A DNA stretch of 64,000 bases from Lonsdalea britannica (GTDB lineage Bacteria > Pseudomonadota > Gammaproteobacteria > Enterobacterales > Enterobacteriaceae), in the NCBI RefSeq assembly GCF_946477055.1, contig NZ_CAMKXG010000001.1, positions 1 through 64,000 of the forward strand. Reading direction: 5' to 3'. The notes below the pieces were generated by a model that saw only the letters and a program-made list of their open reading frames with translations, was not told the DNA's origin and did not search any database. Positions 1 through 9,568 of this stretch are shown one piece after another. How positions within the stretch are numbered: position 1 is the stretch's first letter; every line of letters begins with the position of its first letter. The translations under genes were made by a program, and so were the position numbers.

Positions 1-2
1 AA

Positions 3-734
3 GGCAAAGGGCGCTGGATTGCGCTGACGTTCGGAGAGAACGGACTGACGCCGGAAAATGGTTTTCACAGTCAGGCGGAAGTTGTGACTTTCGCTCGTAA
101 AGCAGCGTCGCAGGTGGGCGCCACCCGCATGGATCGTCCCGAGTGGATCGCTGTGAATCCGCACGACGGTCGCGCTTACTGCACGCTGACCAACAACAGC
201 AAGCGTGGTGAGACGGGTATGCCGGTGAACCCCGCCAACCCGCGTCCAAAGAACATCTATGGACAGATTATTCGCTGGGACGAACACGGCGACGCCACGG
301 CCAGAGCATTCGAGTGGGATATGTACGCGCTGTGCGGCAACCCGATCGCGCACCCGGAGGGCGTCAATCGTGGTACGCCCAATATCACGGCGGAGAATAC
401 CTTTAATAGCCCGGACGGTCTGGGGTTCGACAGAGAGGGGCGGCTGTGGATTTTAACGGACGGCAATTACAGTAATACCGGTAATTTCGCCGGGCAGGGC
501 AATAACCAGATGCTGGCGGGCGATCCTCTCAGCGGCGAAATCAAACGTTTCATGGTAGGACCGAAATCCTGTGAATTGACCGGTATCACCTTCACTCAGG
601 ACTATCGAACGATGTTCGTCAACGTGCAGCATCCGGGCGAAGAGGGCGATTCGCACTTTCCTCACAACAGCGTGCGGCCTCGTTCCTCGGTGGTGATGGT
701 GACGCGGCAGGACGGCGGCGTGATCGGTGCGTAA
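3..734 (+). CDS. PhoX-family (DUF839) alkaline phosphatase, C-terminal part
   Basis: The reading frame is open from the left edge and lacks its start; the last 243 codons are present. The translated segment has the PhoX/DUF839 beta-propeller phrases DRPEWIAVNPHDGRAYCTLTNN, F(N)SPDGLGFDREGRLWILTDG and MFVNVQHPGEEG, typical of this Ca/Fe-dependent, usually Tat-exported, phosphomonoesterase family. The N-terminal Tat signal lies outside the window, so export cannot be checked. The gene ends just before a strong bidirectional terminator and faces apaH on the other strand, so it is probably a unit separate from the conserved block that follows. E. coli does not have this gene next to apaH, so it is likely accessory. 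The family assignment is firm; the substrate is not shown. Confidence 0.85.
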   Translation, partial: GKGRWIALTFGENGLTPENGFHSQAEVVTFARKAASQVGATRMDRPEWIAVNPHDGRAYCTLTNNSKRGETGMPVNPANPRPKNIYGQIIRWDEHGDATARAFEWDMYALCGNPIAHPEGVNRGTPNITAENTFNSPDGLGFDREGRLWILTDGNYSNTGNFAGQGNNQMLAGDPLSGEIKRFMVGPKSCELTGITFTQDYRTMFVNVQHPGEEGDSHFPHNSVRPRSSVVMVTRQDGGVIGA

Positions 735-816
735 GCCAGTGATTCAAACGTTGAGGTTAACATAACCTGCTTAGTGATGACCTGGGAGCATTGAGAAACG
801 CTTTCACGTGAGCAAA

Positions 817-848
817 AAAAGAGATGCCATTCGGCATCTCTTTTTACT
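817..848. terminator. Bidirectional intrinsic terminator between phoX-like gene and apaH
   Basis: A perfect hairpin (gagatgcc / ggcatctc, short loop) is flanked by seven A on the left and by a T-run on the right, so it has a U-tract on both strands. It lies between the convergent ends of the phosphatase gene and apaH and can stop both transcripts. Confidence 0.85.
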
Positions 849-903
849 TTTCAGCGGTCTCGCTTGCTATTGGGACGATAAGAGCCGCCTGGATTTTGGC
901 ACG

Positions 904-1749
904 TTACTCGGCGTTGGGCGCGTTGTCATCCCGCCGAACGAACTGAGACGGCTGGCGGTAATAACGTTGTTCTTCCCAGTGAAGCAGCGTTAGCGCGCCG
1001 CCCCAGCAGCAGCCGGTATCCAGCGCGAAAATGCCTTCCGGCGTGCCTTTGCCTTCCAGCGATGCCCAGTGCCCGAAGGCGATGGCGTATTCGCTCGGCA
1101 CCGGTCCCGGCAAATTGAACCACGGTTTAAGCAGGGAAGGTGCCTGTGCCGGTGGCGTCTTGCACATCATATCCAGCTGGCCGCCGTTAAAGCAGTAGCG
1201 CATACGGGTGAAGACATTGGTGCTGAAGCGCAGGCGCGGCAGCCCGCTAAGCTCCGGCAGCCAGTTGTTCGGCATGTCGCCGTACATCGCATCCAGAAAC
1301 AGCGGATAGCTGTCGCTGCTCAGGATGGACTCGACTTCGCGGGCGCACATCTGCGCCGTGTCCAGATCCCACTGCGGCGTGATCCCGGCGTGGGCCATCA
1401 CCAGCTTGAGATCTTCATCGACCTGCAGCACCGGCTGGCGACGCAGCCAGTTGATGAGATCGTCGATATCCGGCGCGGCGAGCAGCGCCTCCAGCCGGTC
1501 TTTGGTTTTATGGCGGCTGATGCCTGCGTAAACCGCCAGCAGATGCAGATCGTGATTGCCTAAGACCATGCGCACCGAAGAACCCAGCGAGCGTACGAAG
1601 CGCAGCACCCGCAATGAGTCGGGGCCACGGGCGACGAGGTCGCCGGTCAGCCACAGCGTATCCCGCTCGGGGTCGAAAGAAACTTGCGCCAATAGCGCTT
1701 CCAGTTCAACGAAACAGCCGTGAACGTCGCCAACAAGATAGGTAGCCAT
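904..1749 (-). CDS. apaH: Bis(5'-nucleosyl)-tetraphosphatase, symmetrical
   Basis: Cytosolic metallophosphoesterase that splits Ap4A into two ADP and also removes Np4A caps from RNA. The calcineurin-like motifs are in place: GDVHG at residues 7-11, [10 protein letters not shown] from residue 36 and GNHD at 64-67, followed by downstream His motifs (MAHAG, FGHW). The length of 281 residues is normal. It is the last gene of the leftward lptD-surA-pdxA-rsmA-apaG-apaH block and starts 2 bp after apaG, so the two are probably translationally linked as in E. coli. Confidence 0.98.
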   Translation of the reverse strand: MATYLVGDVHGCFVELEALLAQVSFDPERDTLWLTGDLVARGPDSLRVLRFVRSLGSSVRMVLGNHDLHLLAVYAGISRHKTKDRLEALLAAPDIDDLINWLRRQPVLQVDEDLKLVMAHAGITPQWDLDTAQMCAREVESILSSDSYPLFLDAMYGDMPNNWLPELSGLPRLRFSTNVFTRMRYCFNGGQLDMMCKTPPAQAPSLLKPWFNLPGPVPSEYAIAFGHWASLEGKGTPEGIFALDTGCCWGGALTLLHWEEQRYYRQPSQFVRRDDNAPNAE

Positions 1750-1751
1750 AA

Positions 1752-2129
1752 TTAGTGTATCAGTGAAGGGATTGCCAGACGGAATACCGGGATAGATTCC
1801 TCGAAAGTCTCACCCTGATGGTCAAGCATCTGGTAGTGGCCTTCCATCGTGCCCAGCGGCGTTTCGAGAATGGCGCCGCTGGTGTACTGGAATTCACTGC
1901 CGGGATGAATGACGGGCTGAACGCCGATCACGCCTTCGCCCTGAACCTCGGTCTGGCGTCCGTTGCTGTTGGTAATGAGCCAGTAACGGCTCATCAGTTT
2001 GACGTCGTGGCGCCCCAGATTGCGGATCGTGATGGTGTAAGCAAAGACGTAGCGATCTTCTTCCGGCGCAGACTGTGCTTCTACGTAAAAACTCTGAACC
2101 TGTATGCAAACTCGGGGCGCGTTAATCAT
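1752..2129 (-). CDS. apaG: ApaG protein (Co2+/Mg2+ efflux-associated, DUF525)
   Basis: A 125-residue single-domain protein, the family's normal length, with a fibronectin-III-like fold and the conserved stretch around VQGEGVVGVQP and YTSGA...[10 protein letters not shown]. ApaG has been linked to cobalt resistance and magnesium homeostasis, but its biochemical role is not settled. It sits between rsmA (15 bp gap) and apaH (2 bp gap) in the conserved order, which together with near-identity to E. coli ApaG fixes the assignment. Confidence 0.97.
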   Translation of the reverse strand: MINAPRVCIQVQSFYVEAQSAPEEDRYVFAYTITIRNLGRHDVKLMSRYWLITNSNGRQTEVQGEGVIGVQPVIHPGSEFQYTSGAILETPLGTMEGHYQMLDHQGETFEESIPVFRLAIPSLIH

Positions 2130-2144
2130 GACGACAACTCCAGT

Positions 2145-2963
2145 TTATTCCTGCGCCGTAGGATGGCTGCTGAGCCAGTTAGCGAGCTTGCAATACTGCT
2201 CAACGGTCACGTTTTCTGCGCGATCGTTGGCGTTAATGCCCTGTTCCGCCAGTTGCTCTTGCGTAAACAGGTTGCCCAGGCTGTTGCGCAGCGTTTTACG
2301 GCGCTGATTGAAGGCTTCCGTGGTGATCCTGCTCAGCACGCGGGTATCGACCTGAGGATAAGGCGACGTCGTGTGCGGCACCAGCCGGACGACCGCCGAC
2401 TCGACTTTTGGCGCAGGTCTGAACGCGGTGGGGGGAACTTCGAGTACCGGGATAACCTGACAGTAATATTGCGCCATCACGCTCAGACGGCCGTAGGCTT
2501 TACTGTTCGGCCCGGCGACCAACCGGTTGACCACCTCTTTCTGCAACATAAAGTGCATGTCGCGAATAGCCTGAGTATAGCTGAACAGATGGAACATCAG
2601 CGGTGTAGAAATATTATACGGCAGGTTGCCGAAAACCCGCAGCGGCTGGCCGATTTGCTGTGCCAGCTCGGCGAAGTCCACTTTCATGGCATCCTGCTGG
2701 ATGATGGTGAGCTTATCTTTCAGCGTGGGGTGAACCTCTAGCCGTGCGGCCAGATCGCGGTCCAGCTCAACGACGGTAAAGTGATTCAGTCGTTCTCCCA
2801 CCGGCGCGGTCAGAGCACCCAGGCCAGGGCCGATTTCCACCAGCGCCTGATCCGGCAGCGGGTGAATGGCAGAGACAATGCTGTCGATCACAAAGTGATC
2901 GTGTAAAAAGTTTTGCCCGAAACGCTTACGGGCGAAGTGGCCTTGGTGTACTCGATTATTCAT
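2145..2963 (-). CDS. rsmA: 16S rRNA (adenine1518-N6/adenine1519-N6)-dimethyltransferase
   Basis: RsmA (KsgA) dimethylates two adjacent adenines in the 3'-terminal hairpin of 16S rRNA late in 30S assembly; its loss gives kasugamycin resistance. The SAM-binding motif [11 protein letters not shown] is at residues 42-52 and the catalytic NLPY motif at 113-116. I chose the ATG beginning [20 protein letters not shown], which matches the E. coli start and gives 272 residues; an in-frame start 12 bp upstream is less likely. The gene overlaps the end of pdxA by 8 bp, which implies coupled translation. Confidence 0.98.
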   Translation of the reverse strand: MNNRVHQGHFARKRFGQNFLHDHFVIDSIVSAIHPLPDQALVEIGPGLGALTAPVGERLNHFTVVELDRDLAARLEVHPTLKDKLTIIQQDAMKVDFAELAQQIGQPLRVFGNLPYNISTPLMFHLFSYTQAIRDMHFMLQKEVVNRLVAGPNSKAYGRLSVMAQYYCQVIPVLEVPPTAFRPAPKVESAVVRLVPHTTSPYPQVDTRVLSRITTEAFNQRRKTLRNSLGNLFTQEQLAEQGINANDRAENVTVEQYCKLANWLSSHPTAQE

Positions 2964-3957
2964 TACGATTAGCAATCATTTTAATAGCAAGAGTTAGGGC
3001 GGTGCTGAAGCTGCCGGGATCGGCCTGGCCAGTGGCGGCCAGCTCCAGCGCCGTGCCGTGGTCGACCGAGGTACGGATAAACGGTAGACCCAGCGTGATG
3101 TTGACTGCCCGGCCGAAGCCCTGATACTTCAGAACCGGCAATCCCTGGTCGTGATACATCGCCAGCACGGCATCCGCCGGCTGTAAATATTTGGGTTGGA
3201 ACAAGGTATCTGCCGGCAGCGGGCCGACCAGCTGAATGCCTTTCGCCCGCAGCTCATCGAGCGCCGGAATGATAACGTCCAGCTCTTCCCGACCCATGTG
3301 GCCGCCTTCGCCCGCGTGGGGGTTCAGGCCGCAAACGTAGATCGACGGGTTCGCAATACCGAACTTGGTCCGCAAATCGTGATCGAGAATAGTGATGACT
3401 TCGTGCAGACATTGGCGGTCAACGGCGTCGGCCACGTCTCTCAGCGGCAGATGCGTCGTCGCCAGCGCGACGCGCAGCTCCTCGGTCGCCAGCATCATGA
3501 CGACCCGTTCGCAATGGCTGCGTTCGGCAAAGAATTCGGTATGCCCGGTGAACGGCACGCCCGCTTCGTTGATGATGCCTTTGTGGACCGGACCGGTGAC
3601 CAGCGCGGCAAATTCGCCCCGCAGGCAGCCGTCGCAGGCCTGTGCCAGCGTCTCGACAACGTAACGACTGTTCTCAACGTTTAACTGGCCGGGGACGACG
3701 GTCGCCGCAAGTTTGACCGGGAGGACGGTCAGCGTACCGGCCTGTTGAGGTTGCGCGGGCTGAGCAGGAAGATACTCCCGCACCGTCAGCGGGATATTCA
3801 GCGTCCGCGCCCGGCTCTCGAGCAGCGCGGGATCGGCGCAGACCACCAGCTCGACCGGCCATGCCTGTTGGGCCAGCGAGACGATCAGATCGGGACCAAT
3901 CCCGGCGGGGTCGCCGGGCGTGATCACGATGCGTGGAATGCTGAGTTCACTCGACAT
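2956..3957 (-). CDS. pdxA: 4-hydroxythreonine-4-phosphate dehydrogenase
   Basis: NAD-dependent enzyme of the DXP-dependent pyridoxal phosphate pathway; it oxidises 4-phosphohydroxy-L-threonine, which then condenses with DXP on PdxJ. The N-terminal [12 protein letters not shown] signature and the metal-site segment GHTEFFAER are present, and 333 residues is the usual size. Its ATG shares one base with the surA stop (TAATG), and its 3' end overlaps rsmA by 8 bp, so surA-pdxA-rsmA are a tightly coupled run. Confidence 0.97.
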   Translation of the reverse strand: MSSELSIPRIVITPGDPAGIGPDLIVSLAQQAWPVELVVCADPALLESRARTLNIPLTVREYLPAQPAQPQQAGTLTVLPVKLAATVVPGQLNVENSRYVVETLAQACDGCLRGEFAALVTGPVHKGIINEAGVPFTGHTEFFAERSHCERVVMMLATEELRVALATTHLPLRDVADAVDRQCLHEVITILDHDLRTKFGIANPSIYVCGLNPHAGEGGHMGREELDVIIPALDELRAKGIQLVGPLPADTLFQPKYLQPADAVLAMYHDQGLPVLKYQGFGRAVNITLGLPFIRTSVDHGTALELAATGQADPGSFSTALTLAIKMIANRNE

Positions 3958-5252
3958 TAGTTACTTTGTCCATCCATGACTTTAACGTAGGCGGCAGCGC
4001 GTTTTTCCTGCATCCAGGTCTGCGCTTCTTCCGCGAACTTACGGTTAAACAGCATACGGTAAGCGCGCTCTTTTTGCGCCGCGTCGGTTTTATCGACCTG
4101 ACGAGTGTCCATCAGCTGGATTAGATGCCAGCCAAAGGAGGAGTGAACCGGCGGGCTCATTTCGCCTTTATGCAGTTTCAGCAGCGCATCGCGGAATACC
4201 GGATCGTAGACGTCCGGTGATGACCAACCCAGATCGCCGCCCTGATTGGCGGAACCCGGATCCTGCGACAGCTGACGCGCCTGCGCGGCAAAGCTGGTGC
4301 TACCGCTCTTGATCTGCTGAGCGACGTCCAGCAGTTTGGCGCGGGCCTGATCGTCCGTCATCATGACCGACGGTCTCAGCAGGATGTGGCGGGCGTGCAT
4401 TTCCGTGACGGATACCGTTTTGTCTTCGCCACGGATGTCATTGACGCGCAGAATGTGGAAGCCGACGCCGGAACGGATCGGGCCGACGATCTGGCCTTTC
4501 TGTGCCTGCACCAGGCTTTCTGCGAACAGCGTTGGCAGCTCCTGCAGTTTGCCCCAGCCCATCTGACCGCCTTTCAACGCCTGTTGATCGGCGGAGTAGG
4601 TGATGGCGAGCTTGCCGAAGTCCGCGCCTTGATTTGCTTCTTTCACCAGACGTTTCGCCAGATCTTCGGCCTGATCGACTTCCTGCTGCGTCGGGTTTTC
4701 CGACAGCGGCAGCAAAATGTGGCTCAGATTGACTTCGGTATCGCCGGTATTCTGACTGGAAACCTGCTTGGCCAGCGCATCGACTTCCTGCGGGAGGATG
4801 GTGATGCGACGACGCACTTCGTTATTGCGCACTTCGGCGATGGTCATGTCTTTGCGGATCTGACTGCGGTAGGTGTCGTAGCTGATGCCTTCCTGCGCCA
4901 GTCGGCCGCGCATCTGAGCGACCGTCATGCGGTTCTGCGCCGCGATGCCGCTGATGGCGCGATCCAGCTGCTCGTCGGTGATCTGAACGCCCATTTTCTG
5001 GGCCATTTGCAGCACGATGCTGTCGACGATCAGGCGATCAAGGATCTGATGGCGCAGGGTGGCGTCATCGGGCAACTGCTGGCCGGCGCCTTGTGCGTTC
5101 AGTTTGACCGACTGCAGTAAGCCATTGACATCACTTTCCAGCACGACGCCGTTATCCACCACCGCGGCAACTTTATCAACGACCTGCGGCGCGGCAAACG
5201 CTGTCGAGACGCTCAGCGTCAGTCCCAGAATCAGTGCTTTCCAGTTGTTCAT
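3957..5252 (-). CDS. surA: Periplasmic chaperone / peptidyl-prolyl isomerase
   Basis: SurA escorts unfolded outer-membrane proteins, including LptD, from Sec to the BAM complex. A Sec signal peptide of about 20 residues ([20 protein letters not shown] then APQVV) is followed by the N-terminal chaperone domain and two parvulin domains, each starting with an LSHILL/ARHILL-type segment (about residues 175 and 285). The chosen start gives 431 residues, close to the E. coli 428; an upstream in-frame ATG would add seven residues before the signal peptide. It follows lptD by about 100 bp and is one-base-coupled to pdxA. Confidence 0.97.
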   Translation of the reverse strand: MNNWKALILGLTLSVSTAFAAPQVVDKVAAVVDNGVVLESDVNGLLQSVKLNAQGAGQQLPDDATLRHQILDRLIVDSIVLQMAQKMGVQITDEQLDRAISGIAAQNRMTVAQMRGRLAQEGISYDTYRSQIRKDMTIAEVRNNEVRRRITILPQEVDALAKQVSSQNTGDTEVNLSHILLPLSENPTQQEVDQAEDLAKRLVKEANQGADFGKLAITYSADQQALKGGQMGWGKLQELPTLFAESLVQAQKGQIVGPIRSGVGFHILRVNDIRGEDKTVSVTEMHARHILLRPSVMMTDDQARAKLLDVAQQIKSGSTSFAAQARQLSQDPGSANQGGDLGWSSPDVYDPVFRDALLKLHKGEMSPPVHSSFGWHLIQLMDTRQVDKTDAAQKERAYRMLFNRKFAEEAQTWMQEKRAAAYVKVMDGQSN

Positions 5253-5352
5253 ACCTTTCCCATTAAATGTCATCCGCCCGAAGGCGGGTTAAATGTTGAT
5301 TTGCTACCGGTATTAGACGCTTATTGCGGCCAGAGTTCCCGGCGGTACACCA

Positions 5353-7710
5353 TTAGAAAGAGCGTTGATACGGCAAAATACCGTTAGCGAGCATTTTGTC
5401 CGTGCCCAAACTGTAGTTACTGCTCAGACCGCGCAGTTCAAACGACACGCCCACTTTGTTGTCGTAGACGCTGCTGTTGGAGGCAGTGTTCCAGGTGGTG
5501 ATCTTTCTTTCGTAGCCGACATTCACCGCCCAGCAACAGGTGGAATACTGCAGACCAATCAGCTGATCGGCCGGCTGGTTCATCTTGGTGTCGTAGTAGT
5601 ACGCGCCGACGACGGCCCAGCGTTCGGACAGCGGCCAGCTGCCGGTCATCCCCACCTGAGAGATCCCCTGCTGGTAGGCCGGAAGGTCGCTGCTGCTGTT
5701 TAGCATGGACTGGATGTACTCCGCGCTGGCGTAGCGGTAGTTCAACTGCAGCATCCGTTCGCCGCCGCCGCGGTATTCCAGCACGGCGTCGCCGACCGTG
5801 AAGTTATCCACGCGCGCGTCGTACTGCGCGCCGCCGCGGATGGCCCAGCTATCGGCGATCTTCCAATAGGTATCGCCCGCCCAGGTCAGGCTGCCGTTGT
5901 GATAGTTGTTGTCGAGCGACGAGTTGGTGTTGCCGGTACGCGGACGCTCGAAGTAGTAAATCTGACCGAGCGAGGCGTTGAAGCGTTCCACCAGCGCGTC
6001 GTCGTACAGGCGGGTGGTGACCCCGCTCGCCACCTGGTTGGCGGAGGCGATACGGTCCAGGCCGCCATAGGTGCGGTCGCGGAACAAACCGGCATAGTCG
6101 CTCTGCAGCAGGGTCGAGTCATAGCTCTTTATGCGGCTTTGGTCGCGGTACGGCACGTAGAGGTACATCGCCCGCGGTTCCAGCGTCTGGGTGTAGCCCT
6201 TCGCCCAGTCCATATCCCGTTCAAAGACCAGCTTACCGTCCATTTTGTACTGCGGTATCACGCGGTTAACTGAGTCATCCAGTGTGCTGTTCTTAGGGTT
6301 GCTATTGTAGCTGGATAGGTTGCTTTGCTGATAGTGGGTCGCCATCAGCTTGGCTTCGGTATTCAGGCTCGCCCAGCCGTTGGACAGCGGCAGATTAAAG
6401 GTCGGCTCGGCGTGCAGTCGGGTCGCCGTCGGCATGTCCGGGTTGGCGTTGGTGAATTTCACCGCCTGCCCGTACAGGTGCATGTCGATGGGGCCCAGAT
6501 CATTAAGGTAGTAGTTCATGTCGAGCTGCGGCTGCGCGCGGTAGACATCCGGGGTTCTGCTGAATATCTGGTAGCTGCGCGTCGACAGCGTGGCGTCGAA
6601 GTTGCGGTCGGCATAGCCAGCGCTGAACTTCTGGGTGGCATAGCCATCGGTGGTGGAGCCGTATTTGGACTCCAGATCGGTAAAGTAATACGGGTCGCTG
6701 ACCTTGGTGTAGTCAATGTTGAAACGCCACACCTGATTGAATACACCACTGTGTTGCCAGTACGTCAGCCAACGGGTGGTGTTGCTGTCTGCCTCATAGG
6801 TGCCCGCTTTGATCTCTTTGTCGTACTGTTTATCGTTCGGCAGCCAGTCCAGCTCGAACACGCCAGCGCCTGCGCGGGTCAGGTAACGGAATTCGTTTTC
6901 CCATTGCAGCCCACGCTTGGTCTGCAGGTGCGGCGTAATGGTGGCGTCGAAGTTCGGAGCGATGTTCCAGTAGTACGGCGTAATCAGCTCAAAGCCGTTG
7001 TTTTTGCCATACTTGGCGCTAGGGATCAGGAAACCGGAGCGGCGGCGATCGCCTACGGGGAGCTGAAGATACGGACTGTAAAAAACCGGTACGCCAGCGA
7101 TGCGGAATCGTGCGTTCCAGATTTCGGCCACTTCTTCTTGCCGGTCATGGATGACTTCTGAACCCACGACGCTCCAGCTGTCGTCACCCGGCAGGCATGA
7201 CGTGAAGGTACCGTTTTCCAGAATGGTGTAACGATTGTCGTCACGCAGCTTCATCTTGTTGGCATCGCCGCGGCCTTGACGTCCGACCATCTGGTAGTCG
7301 CCTTCGTAGACATCGGTGTCTTTGGTGTTCAGGTTCGACCAGGCTTTAGGCCCTTTCAGGATCACCTGGTTGTCATCGTAATGAACATCGCCGGTGGCGG
7401 TTACCGTGCGGGTCGGGTCAGTTTTGCCCGCCTGCTGTAACTGATTCAGCTCGACTTCCTTGGCGGTCATCACCCGGTTGCCTTGCTCAATATTCACATT
7501 GCCTGTGAATACGGCGTTGTCGGGGTAGTTCGCCTGGGAGTGATCTGCCTGGATGTGAACGGGCAGCTGGCCGGTATCGCCGGTCACTAGCGGACGGTTA
7601 TACGTCGGTACGCCGAGCATACACTGAGAGGCGAGGTCCGCCATGGCTTGCTGGCTGTAGAGCGCTGACCACACTAACGAGGCCAGCAGAGTTGGGAAAC
7701 TTTTTTTCAT
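5353..7710 (-). CDS. lptD: LPS-assembly outer-membrane protein LptD
   Basis: LptD is the beta-barrel that, with the LptE plug, inserts LPS into the outer leaflet. The predicted start ([14 protein letters not shown]) gives a 24-residue signal peptide ending in QAMA and a mature protein beginning DLASQC. The periplasmic OstA/beta-jellyroll domain is followed by the barrel. The four cysteines for the inter-domain disulfides are present: DLASQCM, SCLPGD and the pair in STCCW. Length 785 against 784 in E. coli. It heads the leftward block and is divergent from djlA; an upstream in-frame ATG (position 7746) would spoil the signal peptide. A sigma-E promoter is expected from other enterics, but I could not point to a convincing one. 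Confidence 0.98.
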   Translation of the reverse strand: MKKSFPTLLASLVWSALYSQQAMADLASQCMLGVPTYNRPLVTGDTGQLPVHIQADHSQANYPDNAVFTGNVNIEQGNRVMTAKEVELNQLQQAGKTDPTRTVTATGDVHYDDNQVILKGPKAWSNLNTKDTDVYEGDYQMVGRQGRGDANKMKLRDDNRYTILENGTFTSCLPGDDSWSVVGSEVIHDRQEEVAEIWNARFRIAGVPVFYSPYLQLPVGDRRRSGFLIPSAKYGKNNGFELITPYYWNIAPNFDATITPHLQTKRGLQWENEFRYLTRAGAGVFELDWLPNDKQYDKEIKAGTYEADSNTTRWLTYWQHSGVFNQVWRFNIDYTKVSDPYYFTDLESKYGSTTDGYATQKFSAGYADRNFDATLSTRSYQIFSRTPDVYRAQPQLDMNYYLNDLGPIDMHLYGQAVKFTNANPDMPTATRLHAEPTFNLPLSNGWASLNTEAKLMATHYQQSNLSSYNSNPKNSTLDDSVNRVIPQYKMDGKLVFERDMDWAKGYTQTLEPRAMYLYVPYRDQSRIKSYDSTLLQSDYAGLFRDRTYGGLDRIASANQVASGVTTRLYDDALVERFNASLGQIYYFERPRTGNTNSSLDNNYHNGSLTWAGDTYWKIADSWAIRGGAQYDARVDNFTVGDAVLEYRGGGERMLQLNYRYASAEYIQSMLNSSSDLPAYQQGISQVGMTGSWPLSERWAVVGAYYYDTKMNQPADQLIGLQYSTCCWAVNVGYERKITTWNTASNSSVYDNKVGVSFELRGLSSNYSLGTDKMLANGILPYQRSF

Positions 7711-7896
7711 ACGCGGTATCAGGTGTTCCGTCATCAGGGGCATCATGCCGGCAAACCGTCAGAGACTATATCACGCGCTGGCGCAGTGCCAGTGCTAAAT
7801 CCCCGCCGTTTTCTACGCGCTGCCGTTAGGAGCAAAGATAAATGACGGGTATGATAAAGCAATTTTTAGCCGACGGCATGAGGATTTGAGGAGTAT

Positions 7897-8784
7897 ATGC
7901 GCTATTGGGGAAAGTTGCTGGGGCTAGCTATGGGCGCAGCGTCCAGCGGTGGCGTCAGTGCGGTGATTATCGGGCTGCTGGTGGGTCATTTATTTGACAA
8001 AGCCCGCTCGTCGCGTCGACGCACCGCTTTTTCCGCGCACTCCTCTCGGCAGGCGTTATTTTACATCACCACGTTTCAGGCGATGGGCCATCTCACCAAG
8101 TCGAAAGGCCGGGTGACGGAGGCGGATATTCTCGCCGCGACCCATGTGATGGATCGGCTGGAGCTGCGTGGTGAAGCGCGTAACGCGGCTCAACAGGCAT
8201 TCCGCGAAGGAAAATCCCGTCAGTTCCCGGTGCGCGGCAAGCTGCGTAAACTGCGCGATGTCTGCATCGGCCGTTTCGATATGGTTCGCCTGTTTCTGGA
8301 AATTCAGCTGCAGGTCGCCTTCATCGACGGCGCGCTGCATCCCAATGAGCGTCGGCTGCTGTATGTTTTCGCCGATGAGCTGGGCGTGACGCGGGCGCAG
8401 TTCGAACTTTTTCTGCGAACGATGGAACGCGCGACGCAACAATCGCATGCTCAGTCGCAGCGCGGCAATAGCGGATGGTCACAGCAGAACGGCAACGCGC
8501 ATCAGCGTCGGGGACAGTCATACAACGGGCATTCCCAGCATCAGCGGCCGCCGGTACCGCCGCGTGGACCGACCGTGGAGAGCGCCTGCCGGACGTTGGG
8601 CGTGCGCTCTCATGATGATGCGGCGACGGTGAAGCGGGCTTATCGCAAGCTGATGAGCGAACATCATCCGGACAAGGTGGTGGGGAAGGGGCTGTCGCCC
8701 CGGATGATCGAACTGTCCAAGCGCAAAGCGCAGGATATTCAGGCGGCCTACGAATTCCTCAAGGCCCACAAGTTCTCGCGTTAA
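7897..8784 (+). CDS. djlA: Membrane-anchored DnaJ-like co-chaperone DjlA
   Basis: Type III J-domain protein that stimulates DnaK and affects Rcs/capsule signalling. One N-terminal transmembrane segment (about residues 7-30, glycine-rich) anchors it in the inner membrane; a TerB-like central domain follows, then a Gln/Asn/Ser-rich linker (about 185-215), and a C-terminal J domain with the HPD tripeptide in SEHHPDKVV. A GAGGAG Shine-Dalgarno sequence precedes the ATG. At 295 residues it is about 24 longer than E. coli DjlA, all in the low-complexity linker. It is divergent from lptD. Confidence 0.96.
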   Translation: MRYWGKLLGLAMGAASSGGVSAVIIGLLVGHLFDKARSSRRRTAFSAHSSRQALFYITTFQAMGHLTKSKGRVTEADILAATHVMDRLELRGEARNAAQQAFREGKSRQFPVRGKLRKLRDVCIGRFDMVRLFLEIQLQVAFIDGALHPNERRLLYVFADELGVTRAQFELFLRTMERATQQSHAQSQRGNSGWSQQNGNAHQRRGQSYNGHSQHQRPPVPPRGPTVESACRTLGVRSHDDAATVKRAYRKLMSEHHPDKVVGKGLSPRMIELSKRKAQDIQAAYEFLKAHKFSR

Positions 8785-8846
8785 CGTTTCCTCGCTTCCC
8801 CCGTCTTTCTCGACGACCTCTCTTCCTGTTGTTACCTAACGTTTCG

Positions 8847-9500
8847 TCAAAAATCCGGTTCGCAGCGAAAATGCATCGGCTCATGCGATGCCGGGTGGGT
8901 GATAAACAGTTCCTGCGCGTGTAACTGCAAACGCGACGCCATTGCCCGTGCGGCGGGCGGCGCGTAGAAACCATCCCCCAGAATCGGGTGTTCGATAGCC
9001 AGCATATGCACCCTCAGCTGATGGGAGCGGCCGGTGATCGGCATCAGTTTCACCCGGGTCGTGCCGTCGTCATCGCGAGACAGCACCTCCCACAGGGTTT
9101 GCGCGGACTTGCCCTCAGTGAAACAGACTTTTTGCTTGGGACGATTGGGCCAGTCGCAAATCAGCGGTAAATCGACCAACCCCTCGTCCTGCGCCATATG
9201 TCCCCAAACTCGGGCGATATAGGTCTTTTTCGGCTCACGTTCGCGGAACTGGCGTTTGAGCTCGCGCTCGGCGGCTTTGGTCAGGGCAACGGCAATGACT
9301 CCGCTGGTCGCCATATCCAGGCGATGAACGGATTCAGCCGACGGATGTTCAGCCTGAATCCGACTCATGATGCTATCGCGGTTTTCCGGCGCGCGACCGG
9401 GAACGGACAACAGGCCGCTGGGTTTGTTGACCACCATCAGATGGTCATCCTGATACAGCACCTGTAGCCAGGGTTCTTGCGGCGGGTTATAGGGTTCCAT
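8847..9500 (-). CDS. rluA: Dual-specificity pseudouridine synthase (23S rRNA U746 / tRNA U32)
   Basis: RluA isomerises U746 of 23S rRNA and U32 of several tRNAs. The catalytic motif HRLDMATSG with the essential Asp lies near residue 62, and the RluA-family segments NKPSGLLSVPGR and ITGRSHQLRVHML are intact. The length of 217 residues matches the E. coli protein. It lies just downstream of rapA on the same strand, 68 bp away, as in E. coli, and is convergent with djlA. Confidence 0.97.
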   Translation of the reverse strand: MEPYNPPQEPWLQVLYQDDHLMVVNKPSGLLSVPGRAPENRDSIMSRIQAEHPSAESVHRLDMATSGVIAVALTKAAERELKRQFREREPKKTYIARVWGHMAQDEGLVDLPLICDWPNRPKQKVCFTEGKSAQTLWEVLSRDDDGTTRVKLMPITGRSHQLRVHMLAIEHPILGDGFYAPPAARAMASRLQLHAQELFITHPASHEPMHFRCEPDF

Positions 9501-9568
9501 GACTGGCTCCGAGCGGGCGGCAAGGGGGTTCCCCTGCCGCGTGAGTGATAAGCGCCATCATGCCGCTG